Of a stretch of DNA of 64,000 nt, positions 8,876-16,689 are shown one piece after another. A program made the position numbers and the translations under genes. The stretch covers positions 124,001 to 188,000 of the forward strand of contig NZ_FNCV01000005.1 in the NCBI RefSeq assembly GCF_900100455.1. The letters are read 5' to 3'. Every line of letters starts with the position of its first letter. Within the stretch, counting starts at the first letter, position 1. The DNA comes from Roseospirillum parvum. Lineage in GTDB: Bacteria; Pseudomonadota; Alphaproteobacteria; Rhodospirillales; Rhodospirillaceae. Below the pieces are notes generated by a model. It made no database searches, was not told where the DNA came from, and saw only the letters and a list, made by a program, of their open reading frames with translations.

Positions 8876-10039
8876 CTATTGGCAGATCGCCCGCAGGTCG
8901 GCCCACTCGCCGGCCGGCAGGGCCGGACCGCTGGCCGGCGGCGCCGGGTGGGCGCGGATGGCCTGGGCCCGCTTAAGGCTGTCCGGGTGGCTGGACAGGA
9001 AGGCGGGCAGGGTGACCGTTTCATTCTCGGCCACGGTTTCCAGGAACGCGGCCAGCCCGGCCGGGTCGATGGCGGCCCGGGTCAGCAGGTCGAGCGCCGT
9101 GGCGTCGGCCTCGCGTTCGGCCTGCCGGCTGTAGGATTGCTCCAGCAGCCAGCCGGCGCCCTGGCTGATCATCCCCGGGTCGCCGCCGGTGGCCAGCCCG
9201 ATGACCACCCCGACCAGCGAGCGCGAGACCAGCATCTGGGTGACATGGCCATGCCGAAGGTGGCCGATCTCGTGGGCCAGCACCCCGGCCACCTGATCGG
9301 CTCCCGAGGTCCCTTCCGGCGCCGCTTCGAGAAGGCCCCGGAAAAGGACGATCTGGCCGCCGGGCAGGGCCAGGGCGTTGACCGTCGGATCGTCGATGAC
9401 GCGCACGGTGATCGGGTGGCGCAGGTCGAGGTCGCCGGCGATGCGGCTGGTCAGCCGGGCCAGCGCCGCGTGGCCACGGCGCGAGCGGCAGGTGGTGCCA
9501 AGCTCGCCGGCCATGGTCTCGCCCCACGCCCGCTCCCACTCGGCGGGTACGTAGTCGGCCACCTGATGGCCGGCCCAGGGCAGGAAGACCGTGGCCACCA
9601 GCAGGGCCAGGGCGAGCAGGGCGGCCAGTCCGCCCCCCACCCCGGCCAGCCAGAACCAGGGCTTGCGGTTGGAGGCCGGGGTGAAGACGTGGCGCGCATA
9701 CAGCCACAGCGGCGCCAGCAGGCTGTCATCCAGGGTGTGCAGGCGCTGCCCCGGGCGTTCGGCCGAGGTCAGGGTGAGGCTGCCGCCGGGCGGTGGGCGG
9801 CCCCCGGGCAGGGCCAGCCGGGGCAGGCTCCAGCGGTCCAGGGCGCGGCCTTCCACGTCGAGCAGCAACAGTTGGCCGGCCCGGGGGTCGATCATCAGGG
9901 CGACCGGGACCGGGGTCTCGCCCGGGCTGGCCGAGCGCACCCAGCGGGCCATGTGGAAGGCGGCCTGGGGGGCGTCGTCGAGGGGCTGTCGGGAGGGCTC
10001 TGGCTGGGGCGGCCGGGGCGGGCCGCTGGCCGGCATCAT
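8876..10039 (-). CDS. M48 family metallopeptidase, membrane-anchored
   Basis: This is a zinc metallopeptidase of 387 residues. The first 145 or so residues form a predicted domain without catalytic motifs (Pro-rich at the start, then a beta-rich part), then comes one clear membrane segment after KPWFWLAGVGGG. The protease domain carries HEIGHLRHGH (HExxH) and the third ligand in EREADATALDLL, typical of M48/BepA-type peptidases. It probably sits in the inner membrane with the catalytic domain outside. Its ATG overlaps the stop of the upstream zinc-ribbon gene by four bases (ATGA), so the pair is translationally coupled. Confidence 0.87.
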   Translation of the reverse strand: MMPASGPPRPPQPEPSRQPLDDAPQAAFHMARWVRSASPGETPVPVALMIDPRAGQLLLLDVEGRALDRWSLPRLALPGGRPPPGGSLTLTSAERPGQRLHTLDDSLLAPLWLYARHVFTPASNRKPWFWLAGVGGGLAALLALALLVATVFLPWAGHQVADYVPAEWERAWGETMAGELGTTCRSRRGHAALARLTSRIAGDLDLRHPITVRVIDDPTVNALALPGGQIVLFRGLLEAAPEGTSGADQVAGVLAHEIGHLRHGHVTQMLVSRSLVGVVIGLATGGDPGMISQGAGWLLEQSYSRQAEREADATALDLLTRAAIDPAGLAAFLETVAENETVTLPAFLSSHPDSLKRAQAIRAHPAPPASGPALPAGEWADLRAICQ

Positions 10040-10392
10040 GGGGTCGGCTCGCCGCGCCCGTAGCCGCAGTCGCAGCGCTCCGAGGCGGTTTCCAGGCGCG
10101 CCGTCAGCACCGCGTTGGGATCGTCGGGGTCGCCACGTTCCCAGCGGAAGCAGGCCCCGCAGCGCGGGCAGGTCTGGGTGGAGGCCGCCTGGGCCGGGGG
10201 CGGGCGGTCGTCGGCCGGCTGCGGGCGGCGCCGCCCGGGGCCGGGGGCGCTGGACAGGCGCGGCGTCGGGCTGAGGTTGGCCGAACTGTAGGTGGCGACC
10301 ACCGGCGCCCGGTCGCTGGCAGCGGCCCGGCCCGATGGCGGGCGGGCGCGATCTGCGGGCGGGCGGGTGGACTCTGACGATGGTCGGGCCAT
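10036..10392 (-). CDS. Small zinc-ribbon protein
   Basis: This is a protein of about 118 residues. The N-terminal two-thirds is Ala/Pro/Ser/Arg-rich and probably disordered. The C-terminal 45 residues hold a likely zinc ribbon with CPRCGACF and, after about 25 residues, CDCGYG. It is coupled to the M48 peptidase by an ATGA overlap and may help that peptidase, but this is only inference. The start could be ATG 10392 or an in-frame ATG at 10449, and neither has a strong ribosome-binding site. A similar ribbon ends the unrelated small protein at 40.6 kb. Confidence 0.6.
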   Translation of the reverse strand: MARPSSESTRPPADRARPPSGRAAASDRAPVVATYSSANLSPTPRLSSAPGPGRRRPQPADDRPPPAQAASTQTCPRCGACFRWERGDPDDPNAVLTARLETASERCDCGYGRGEPTP

Positions 10393-10525
10393 GGCCGGCG
10401 GGCTCGGCTTTCCCTTGCACAAGGCCGGGCGGCGCGCCCGACAGCCCATGGTGACCCGGCCCGAGGGGCGGGGTCAAGGCGGCGTTGGGGGCCGCGACGG
10501 GCAATGTGGGGGAGAGGATTTTCCC

Positions 10526-10602
10526 TGGCGCGAGTGACGGGGCTCGAACCCGCGACCTCCGGCGTGACAGGCCGGCACTCTAACCAACTGAGCTACACCC
10601 GC
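10526..10602 (-). tRNA. tRNA-Asp (GTC)
   Basis: The minus strand folds as a complete cloverleaf of 77 bases including an encoded CCA. The acceptor stem is GCGGGTG with CACTCGC (one G-U pair) and the discriminator is G. The D loop contains AGCTCAGTTGG, the anticodon stem is CCGGC/GCCGG with loop CTGTCAC (anticodon GTC), and the T arm carries GGTTCGAGCCC. A promoter with -10 TATCAA lies just upstream. Confidence 0.97.
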
Positions 10603-10617
10603 TGGCCAGGGGCGAGC

Positions 10618-10646
10618 TTGATACCAACCCATGACGGCGATTGCAA
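10618..10646 (-). promoter_or_regulatory. Promoter of tRNA-Asp
   Basis: On the minus strand TTGCAA (10646-10641), a 17-base spacer and TATCAA (10623-10618) form a good sigma-70 promoter ending 15 bases before the tRNA 5' end. The tRNA-Leu promoter at 16.4 kb has the same -10 hexamer. Confidence 0.6.
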
Positions 10647-10740
10647 CAGGGTTTTTGCGGTCAAACGCCGACACGGCGACGGTGCCGCTGTGCCGGGCTT
10701 TTTTCTCGCCAGCTTGCGAATTGTCAATTCATCCGCGAGG

Positions 10741-10868
10741 CCGGCTTGCTTAGATGGGTCCCGGAAGACGTACCTAGCTTCTTCCCTGCTTTCGCTCCTC
10801 GTGGGGTGAAAGCCTCCCTGCCCTGATTTGCCGGACCGGGTTCCCCTTCCTGGTCCGGCTTTTTTTTG
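10741..10868 (+). ncRNA. Possible small RNA ending at a strong terminator
   Basis: This 128-base stretch between tRNA-Asp and the AEC gene has no convincing reading frame but is well structured. GGAAGA pairs with TCTTCC (about 10762-10785). A 10-base-pair hairpin follows (CTTTCGCTCC with GGGGTGAAAG, loop TCGT), and then the terminator at 10830-10867. No plus-strand gene lies upstream for that terminator to serve, which suggests a separate short transcript of about 100 bases. I see no clear promoter at the right distance. It does not match 6S, SRP or tmRNA that I can recognise. Confidence 0.35.
10830..10867 (+). terminator. Rho-independent terminator
   Basis: GCCGGACC (10830-10837) pairs with GGTCCGGC (10852-10859), followed by eight T residues. 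It is the clearest classical terminator in the first third of the window and points away from any annotated plus-strand gene upstream. Confidence 0.85.
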
Positions 10869-11001
10869 CCCGCGCGGCGCGGTCCAGCCACGTCGGGGCG
10901 GCATTATTGTCTGGCCGCGCGGGGTGGGGCTGTGGCATGGCGAAGGGGCGCGACCGCCACGGCGGTCCGGCGCCCCCCGACCACATCCCGGACCGTTCGA
11001 C

Positions 11002-11934
11002 ATGCCCGCCATCGACATTGTGCTGCCCGTCTTCGCCGTGATGGTGGTCGGCTGGCTGTTCGCGCGCGGCGGCGTCATCGACCAGGGCGGGGTGAAGGCG
11101 ATCAGCGATTTCGTCTTCCTGCTCGCCGTGCCGGCGCTGCTGTTCCGCACCACCGCCCAGGGCATCGGCGACGGCAACGTGGATCCCGGGCTGTTCCAGG
11201 CCTATTACCTGGCGGCGGCGATCAACTTCTTCCTGGCCCTGTTCATCGGCTGGAAGCTGCTGCCGGTGAGCGGCGCCGAACGGGCCGTGATGACGGTGGC
11301 GGCCACCTTCTCCAACGCCGTGCTGATCGGCATTCCGCTGGTCGAGCGGGCCTTCGGGCCGGATGGGCTGGTGCCGCTGCTGCTGCTCGTCTCGGTGCAC
11401 GCCATGATCCTTCTGACCGCCGGGACGATCGCCGTGGAGATCGCCCGCGGGGCCGGCAACCGGTTGCACACGGTGGTTCTGTCGACCCTCAAGGGGGTGG
11501 CGAAAAACCCCCTCATCATGAGCCTGCTGGCTGGTTTCCTGTGGCACGCCACCGGGGTCCCGCTGCCGGCCATGGTCGACAGTTTCTGCTCCATCGTCGC
11601 CACCGGGGCGGGGCCGGCGGCGCTGTTCGCGGTGGGCGCCGGGCTGGCCGCCTATCGCCTGTCCGGCGACCTCAGGCACATCGTCACCCTGGTCGGCGTG
11701 AAGTGCCTTCTGATGCCGCTGTGGGTGTGGCTGCTGGCCACCCGGGTGTTCGACGTGCGCCCCGACTGGGTGCCGGTGATGGTGGTCATGGCGGCCCTGC
11801 CCATCGGCGCCAACGCCAGCCTGTTCGCCCTGCGCTATGGCTTGTACATCCAGCGCGCCACCGGGGCGGTGTTCCTCTCCACCCTGTTCTCGGTCCTCAC
11901 CCTGACCGTGCTGATCGGCATCTTCCGGAGCTGA
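11002..11934 (+). CDS. AEC family transporter
   Basis: This is a membrane protein of 310 residues in the auxin efflux carrier (AEC) family, whose bacterial members export or import small carboxylates such as malonate or malate. About ten hydrophobic segments are visible, in the usual 5+5 pattern, starting with VLPVFAVMVVGWLFARGG, which is typical for the family. LAVPALLFRTTA and the conserved asparagine region GANASLFALRYG near the end also fit. The ATG at 11002 gives the family N-terminus, although no strong ribosome-binding site precedes it. The substrate cannot be predicted. It appears monocistronic. Confidence 0.88.
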   Translation: MPAIDIVLPVFAVMVVGWLFARGGVIDQGGVKAISDFVFLLAVPALLFRTTAQGIGDGNVDPGLFQAYYLAAAINFFLALFIGWKLLPVSGAERAVMTVAATFSNAVLIGIPLVERAFGPDGLVPLLLLVSVHAMILLTAGTIAVEIARGAGNRLHTVVLSTLKGVAKNPLIMSLLAGFLWHATGVPLPAMVDSFCSIVATGAGPAALFAVGAGLAAYRLSGDLRHIVTLVGVKCLLMPLWVWLLATRVFDVRPDWVPVMVVMAALPIGANASLFALRYGLYIQRATGAVFLSTLFSVLTLTVLIGIFRS

Positions 11935-12028
11935 GGGCCTTTTCCACGCCCCGGCGCCGTGGCAGTCTTAAGCCCAGCCAACACCCCCAGACCCCCCCCA
12001 GACCAACCACGGAGGCCGGTCGGCGACC

Positions 12029-14524
12029 ATGCCGCTTTCTGCATCAGGGCTCGGGTTCGGGCCGACCGAAGGCGGGGCGTGGCTGCTGCTGTTTGCCGGT
12101 CTGGCCCTGTTCGGCCTGCTCCTGGGGCTGCTCGGCCAGGCCCGGGCGCGCCGCGCCGAGGCCCGCGCGGCCGGCGCCGAACACCGCCTGAAGGTGACCG
12201 CCGAAAGCCTGGAGACGGCGCCCTGGGGCGTCTTCCAGTGGCCGGTCGACGGCGAGGGCGAGGTGGAGACCGGGCGCGGCTCGCGCCGGCTGGCGGTGAT
12301 CCTCGACCTGCCGACCGGCAGCGACAGCGACTGGGCGGCGGTGATCGGCGGCTTCGGCGAGCGGGCGCGGGCCGACCTCAAGCGCCACGTCGAAACCCTG
12401 CGCGACACCGGCGAGGGCTTTTCCCTGGAACTGGACCACGCCGCCAGCGGCCGCCGCCTCAGCCTGAGCGGCCTGCGGGTGGTCGACTGGGCCGGCGACC
12501 TGGGCGACTCCGACGACCCCGATGCCCCGTCCGAGCCGCCGCCGCTGGCCGACCTGCTGTGGGTCGGCGACATCACCGAGGTGCACCGCGACGGCGCCGC
12601 CCGGGCCCGCGCCCTGGCCGCCAGCCGCGACCGCGCCGGGCGCCTCGATGGTCTGCTCGACGCCCTGCCGCTGCCGGTCTGGCAGCGCGATGCCGACCTC
12701 GCCCTGGTCTACTGCAACCGGGCCTATGCCCAGGCGGTGGGGGCGCCCGATCCGGCCGCCGTGGTGGCCGATGGCCGCGAGCTGGCCGAAGGGGCCGAGG
12801 CCCGCCGGGCCCGCGCCCTGGCGGCGGCGGCGCGGGCCGGCGGCGGCACCCACGGCGGCACCTTCTCGGTGGTCATGGGCGGCGACCGGCGGCGGCTGGC
12901 GATCACCGAAACGGCGCTCGATCTGCCGGCCGATGACGGCAACGAGGATCGGCTGACGGTCGGCCTGGGCATCGACGTTACCGACCGCGAGGAGGCCGAC
13001 GCCCTGTTGCGCCGCCATCAGGCGGCCCACGCCCAGGTGCTGGAACGCCTGGGCACGGCGCTGGCCATCTTCGACGCCGAGACCCGGCTGGTCTTCGCCA
13101 ACGCCGCCTTCGCCCGGCTGTTCACCCTGGACCCGGAGTGGCTGGCCGAGGGCCCCGGCTACGGCGACCTGCTGGAGACCCTGCGCGAGCGCCGCCGGCT
13201 GCCCGAGGTGGCCGACTTCAAGGCCTTCCGCGAAGGCGAACTGGCCCGCTTCGCCAACCTGCTGGAGCCGCGCGAGGAGGTCCAGCACCTGCCCGACGGC
13301 ACCACCCTCAGGCGGGTGGTGGCGCCCCATCCCCTGGGCGGTCTGCTGCTGCTGCTGGAAGACGTCACCGACACCCTGGCCCTGGAGCGCAACCTCAACA
13401 CCCAGATCGCCGTCCAGCGCGAGACCCTGGATCATCTCGATCAGGCGCTGGCGGTGATCGGCCCGGATCGCCGGCTGACCCTCTCCAACCCCGCCTTCAC
13501 CAGCCTGTGGGGCCTCGACGAGGGCGAGCGCGCCGGCATCCCGGCGGTCCGACTGGGCCAGCGCCTGGCCGAGCGGCTGGACCCCGAGAGCGCCGCCCAG
13601 ATCGGCCCCCTGCTCGAAGCCCCGGCCCCGGGCGCCGGGCGCCGGGTGCGGCTGGGCGACGGCGAGGGGCGGGTGGTCGACGGTCTGGCCGTCGGCCTGC
13701 CCGATGGCGGCACCCTGCTCAGCTTCCGCGACGTCACCGACGCCGCCGAGGTGGAGCGCGTGTTGCGCCAACGGGCCCACGTGCTGGCCGAGGCCAACCG
13801 CCTGAAAAGCGACTTCATCGCCGACGTGTCGTTCGAACTGCGCACCCCGCTGACCACCGTCGCCGGCTTCGCCGACGTGCTCGGCGGCGGCTACTACGGC
13901 GAGCTGAACAGTCGCCAGAAGGAGTACGCCACCGGCATCCGCGATACCGCCCTGAAACTCGGCCAACTGATCTCCGACATCGCCGATCTGGCGACCATCG
14001 AGGCCGGGCAGGCCCGCCTCGACCTGGACAGCTTCGACATCCACGCCCTGCTGATGGCGGTCGCCGGCCTGCACCGCGAAAGCCTCAACCGGCGGCGCAT
14101 CACCCTCAACTTCGACTGCCCGCCCGACATCGGCCGCATGGTCGGCGACCAGGCGCGCCTCAAACAGGCGCTCTATCACCTGCTGGGCAACGCCATCCGC
14201 TTCTCCAGCCCGGGGCAGGGGGTGATCCTGGCCGCCCAACGCTCCGAAATGGACGGCGCCGACTGGATCGCCTTCACCGTCGCCGATCAAGGCAGCGGCA
14301 TTCCCGAAGCCGACCAGAACGCCGTCTTCGACCCCTTCCGCAAAGCCCACGGCAGCCCCCACGGCCCCAACCACCCGGAAGGCGGCGGCACCGGACTCGG
14401 CCTGCCCCTGGTCAAACGCTTCATCGACCTGCACGGCGGAACCCTCGACCTGACCAGCGTCCCCGACGAAGGCACCACCGTCACCTGCCACCTGCCCACC
14501 AACCCGACACTCCCGGCAGACTGA
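12029..14524 (+). CDS. DivL-like sensor histidine kinase with Phe at the phospho-acceptor site
   Basis: This is a membrane-anchored, PAS-containing kinase-like protein of 831 residues. One N-terminal membrane segment (WLLLFAGLALFGLLLG) is followed by several PAS-like repeats (about residues 50-560), a dimerisation helix and an ATPase domain. The helix reads DVSFELRTPLTTVAGF, with Phe602 (TTC, 13832-13834) where kinases have His. The ATPase domain keeps the N box (LLGNAIRFS), G1 (DQGSGIP) and G2 (GGTGLGLPLVKRF). Caulobacter DivL has Tyr at this site and regulates CckA/DivK rather than phosphorylating itself, so this is probably a DivL orthologue or analogue. The stop codon is inside a large inverted repeat. 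Confidence 0.9.
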   Translation: MPLSASGLGFGPTEGGAWLLLFAGLALFGLLLGLLGQARARRAEARAAGAEHRLKVTAESLETAPWGVFQWPVDGEGEVETGRGSRRLAVILDLPTGSDSDWAAVIGGFGERARADLKRHVETLRDTGEGFSLELDHAASGRRLSLSGLRVVDWAGDLGDSDDPDAPSEPPPLADLLWVGDITEVHRDGAARARALAASRDRAGRLDGLLDALPLPVWQRDADLALVYCNRAYAQAVGAPDPAAVVADGRELAEGAEARRARALAAAARAGGGTHGGTFSVVMGGDRRRLAITETALDLPADDGNEDRLTVGLGIDVTDREEADALLRRHQAAHAQVLERLGTALAIFDAETRLVFANAAFARLFTLDPEWLAEGPGYGDLLETLRERRRLPEVADFKAFREGELARFANLLEPREEVQHLPDGTTLRRVVAPHPLGGLLLLLEDVTDTLALERNLNTQIAVQRETLDHLDQALAVIGPDRRLTLSNPAFTSLWGLDEGERAGIPAVRLGQRLAERLDPESAAQIGPLLEAPAPGAGRRVRLGDGEGRVVDGLAVGLPDGGTLLSFRDVTDAAEVERVLRQRAHVLAEANRLKSDFIADVSFELRTPLTTVAGFADVLGGGYYGELNSRQKEYATGIRDTALKLGQLISDIADLATIEAGQARLDLDSFDIHALLMAVAGLHRESLNRRRITLNFDCPPDIGRMVGDQARLKQALYHLLGNAIRFSSPGQGVILAAQRSEMDGADWIAFTVADQGSGIPEADQNAVFDPFRKAHGSPHGPNHPEGGGTGLGLPLVKRFIDLHGGTLDLTSVPDEGTTVTCHLPTNPTLPAD

Positions 14525-14741
14525 GGCGTTTGGACGCACTGCCAAGGGGGCGCTGCCCCCTTGGAACCCCCGCCGGGGGGACCAGGGGCCCCCCCGGACC
14601 CCCGCCGCGAATCAAAACCCCACAGGGGGGCAAGCCCCCCTGTGGGGTTTTGAGTCATGGTGGGGTCTGGGGAGGCCTCCCGGCCTCCCCAGCGGGGTTC
14701 CAAGGGGCAGCGCCCCTTGGCGGCGCGGCCAGACGCCTCAG
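14521..14741. repeat. Giant inverted repeat between the DivL-like gene and lysE, element 2
   Basis: The whole gap between two convergent genes is a 221-base imperfect inverted repeat with arms of about 109 bases around the dinucleotide AA. The core is perfect over 20 base pairs (14612-14631 with 14634-14653). The outermost bases read CTGAGGCGTYTGG in both directions and contain the TGA stops of both genes. The middle modules, such as CCAAGGGGGC-GCT-GCCCCCTTGG at 14542-14564 and its mirrored form at 14700-14720, match those of the element at 7.1-7.4 kb on the same sides, while the core and ends are different. Confidence 0.9.
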
Positions 14742-15343
14742 CCTGTCAGGAGCATCGTGGCCAGGGTGAGCATGGTCAGGCCGATGATCAGGTCGAGGGT
14801 TCGCCAGGCTTTCGGGGATCGCATGGTTGGGGCGAGCAGGCGGGCGCCGTAGCCCAGTCCGAAGAAGAAGCAGAACGAGGCGGTGGTGGCGCCGACGGCG
14901 AAGGCGGTTTTGGCCTCCAGGTTGGGGTAGTTGGTGGAAATGGCACCCATCAGGCCCAGGGTATCCAGGTAGACGTGGGGATTGAGCCAGGTGAAGGCGG
15001 CGCCGATGGCCAGAGTGCGGCGCAGGCTGCCGGCGTTGGCGGCCTCGGCCGGCTGGTGGCCGCCTTTCCAGGCGGCTTTCAGGCGCAGGGCGCCGTAGAC
15101 GGTCAGGAAGGCGGCGCCGGCCAGGGTCATCACCTTCGGGAAGGCGGGCCAGGCCAGGGCCAGGGCGCCGAAGCCGGCGACCCCGGCGGAAATCAGCACG
15201 GCGTCGGACAGGGCGCACAGCAGGCACAATGGCAGCACATGGGCGCCGATCAGTCCCTGGCGCAGGACGAAGGCGTTTTGGGCGCCGATGGCGAGGATCA
15301 GGGAAAAGCCGGTAACGAAGCCGGTCAGCGCGGGCTCGATCAT
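14738..15343 (-). CDS. LysE/ArgO family amino acid exporter
   Basis: This inner-membrane exporter of 201 residues belongs to the LysE superfamily and is closest in pattern to LysE/ArgO, which export basic amino acids. The N-terminus reads GFSLILAIGAQNAFVLRQGL, the most conserved family segment. The central TWLNPHVYLDTLGL and five or six membrane helices complete the fit. Its ATG overlaps the stop of the ceramidase-like gene by four bases (ATGA). No LysG/ArgP regulator lies nearby. Its stop codon falls in the inverted repeat shared with the DivL-like gene. Confidence 0.9.
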   Translation of the reverse strand: MIEPALTGFVTGFSLILAIGAQNAFVLRQGLIGAHVLPLCLLCALSDAVLISAGVAGFGALALAWPAFPKVMTLAGAAFLTVYGALRLKAAWKGGHQPAEAANAGSLRRTLAIGAAFTWLNPHVYLDTLGLMGAISTNYPNLEAKTAFAVGATTASFCFFFGLGYGARLLAPTMRSPKAWRTLDLIIGLTMLTLATMLLTG

Positions 15344-16014
15344 CGGGGTGTCGGGCGGCCGTGGCGGATCAGGGCGTTAAGCAGCAGGAACAGCAGGGTG
15401 CCGTTCAGGATATGCCACAGGAAGTGGGTGCCCAGCGGCAGGTTCGGGCAGACGGCGGCATCGATGCTGCGGAAGGTCAGCGAGGCGACGAAGACCCCCG
15501 CCGCCAGGGCCAGGGCGCGGGCCGCCGGGTGGCGCTTCACGGCCAGGGTGGCGGTGACGGCGAGCAGGGCGAGCAGGGCCGGGGCGTAGGACAGGCTGCC
15601 ATTGAGCAGCGGCGGTTGGCCGGGGGGCGGCTGGGGGATCAGGCTCATCAGCCCGGCGATGGCCGCGCCGCCCCCGATCACCGCCGCGCCGACCCCCAGC
15701 CAGCCCAGGCCGACAAAACGCCTGAGCGCGGCGACCAGATAGAGCAGGATGAACAGCCCGATGGGGATGACATCGGCCAGCCCGGCCCAGCGCGTGGCGA
15801 CGGTGTGGAACAGGAAGGAGCCGACACCGACCAGGGCGACCAGCCCGATCAGGGCGAGGGTAACCGGATCGGCGGCATCGTGACGCCGGGCCCGCCCCAG
15901 GGCCACCCCGGCGGCGACCAGGAAGGCGAGGTTGGTCAGCGCGTTCACGGGCTCGGCCCAGAACCCGGGGTCGAGGCGTTCGCAATAGATGTCGACGGAA
16001 TCGGTCAGGGCCAT
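15340..16014 (-). CDS. Ceramidase-domain (CREST superfamily) membrane protein
   Basis: This 224-residue protein has about seven membrane helices and the alkaline-ceramidase metal-site pattern. DIYCER is at residues 8-13, Ser and His in GSFLFHT (65-71), and GTHFLWH with two His near residues 197 and 201. These match the zinc-hydrolase residues of the CREST superfamily (eukaryotic ACER enzymes and progestin receptors). Bacterial members may hydrolyse an acyl-amide lipid, but the substrate is unproven. GGAG precedes the ATG at 16014. It is coupled to the lysE-like gene by an ATGA overlap. Confidence 0.8.
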   Translation of the reverse strand: MALTDSVDIYCERLDPGFWAEPVNALTNLAFLVAAGVALGRARRHDAADPVTLALIGLVALVGVGSFLFHTVATRWAGLADVIPIGLFILLYLVAALRRFVGLGWLGVGAAVIGGGAAIAGLMSLIPQPPPGQPPLLNGSLSYAPALLALLAVTATLAVKRHPAARALALAAGVFVASLTFRSIDAAVCPNLPLGTHFLWHILNGTLLFLLLNALIRHGRPTPR

Positions 16015-16213
16015 GGGACGCTCCGGCGGCGGGGGGCGGCCGCATTGTGCCCCAAAGCCGGCGGGATGACCAAGGTGGTTGGGGGGGCGTCGGGCCGGAT
16101 GGACACCCCTTAAACCAGCATGGCCAAGTGCCCCGCCTCTGTGTTCCAGATCGCCGGGGCGGCCCCCTTCAAGGAAAGGGGACCCTGCTGTTTTCAACGG
16201 GGTGTCGAAGAGA

Positions 16214-16300
16214 TGGTGCCCAGGAGAAGACTCGAACTTCCACGACCTTTCGGCCACAGGTACCTGAAACCTGCGCGTCTACCAATTCCGCCACCTGGGC
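16214..16300 (-). tRNA. tRNA-Leu (CAG)
   Basis: The minus strand forms an 87-base class II tRNA with encoded CCA. The acceptor stem is GCCCAGG with CCTGGGC and the discriminator is A. GGTGGCGGAATTGGTAGACG is the leucine-type D arm. The anticodon stem is CAGGT/ACCTG with loop TTCAGGT (anticodon CAG), followed by a long variable arm and a T loop GTTCGAGTC. Confidence 0.97.
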
Positions 16301-16370
16301 ATCGGGGCGTCACCGGCCGTTGGTGAGTGGGAGCGGTTGGCAGAGGCGCTCCCCGTCGGCCGGGAGCGGT

Positions 16371-16400
16371 TTGATACGTAAGATGCGCCGGTCCTGTCAA
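16371..16400 (-). promoter_or_regulatory. Promoter of tRNA-Leu
   Basis: On the minus strand a perfect TTGACA (16400-16395), an 18-base spacer and TATCAA (16376-16371) lie about 70 bases before the tRNA 5' end. Confidence 0.65.
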
Positions 16401-16577
16401 CAGGGGAAACGGGCCCAGACGCCTTTTCCATGACACTTTTTTCGCGGCGGCGGGGGTGGGGTGGTTCGGCGGCGCCGTCCGGCCCGCCGGCAGGCTTGTC
16501 AAAGCGGTCTTGGCTGCCCAGTTTTATGGCGTGTCCGTCAGTGGTCCGGACGGTCGCGGCGCCGCCTCTCTATTCTT

Positions 16578-16624
16578 CGTGCACCCCAGTTTCCGTGCAC
16601 CCCTGTTTCCTGTTTCCGTGCACC
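16578..16624. repeat. Three CGTGCACC copies upstream of the NDUFA9-like gene
   Basis: Copies begin at 16578, 16594 and 16617. Each includes the palindrome GTGCAC, and the last two are preceded by TTTC. They lie 66-112 bases before the ATG at 16690 and could be operator sites or a decayed tandem repeat. Confidence 0.5.
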
Positions 16625-16689
16625 AGCGTCCCGTGGCCCGCCGCCGGCCCCCGACCGACCTTTCCCCGCCGTCCGCCCGGAGACCCGCC

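Larger units (their letters stand above)
16301..16689. other. Gene-free stretch between tRNA-Leu and the NDUFA9-like gene
   Basis: No credible reading frame is seen in these 389 bases. The left part holds the tRNA-Leu promoter on the minus strand. The right part is the leader of the plus-strand reductase gene and contains three copies of CGTGCACC at 16578-16624, with GGAG just before its ATG. The middle (about 16430-16560) shows nothing I can name. Confidence 0.6.

Noticed and set aside
12044-14545. Minus-strand frame of more than 800 codons opposite the DivL-like gene
   Set aside because: The plus-strand protein has complete kinase motifs. The antisense frame is a low-complexity Gly/Gln/Ala/Val stretch.
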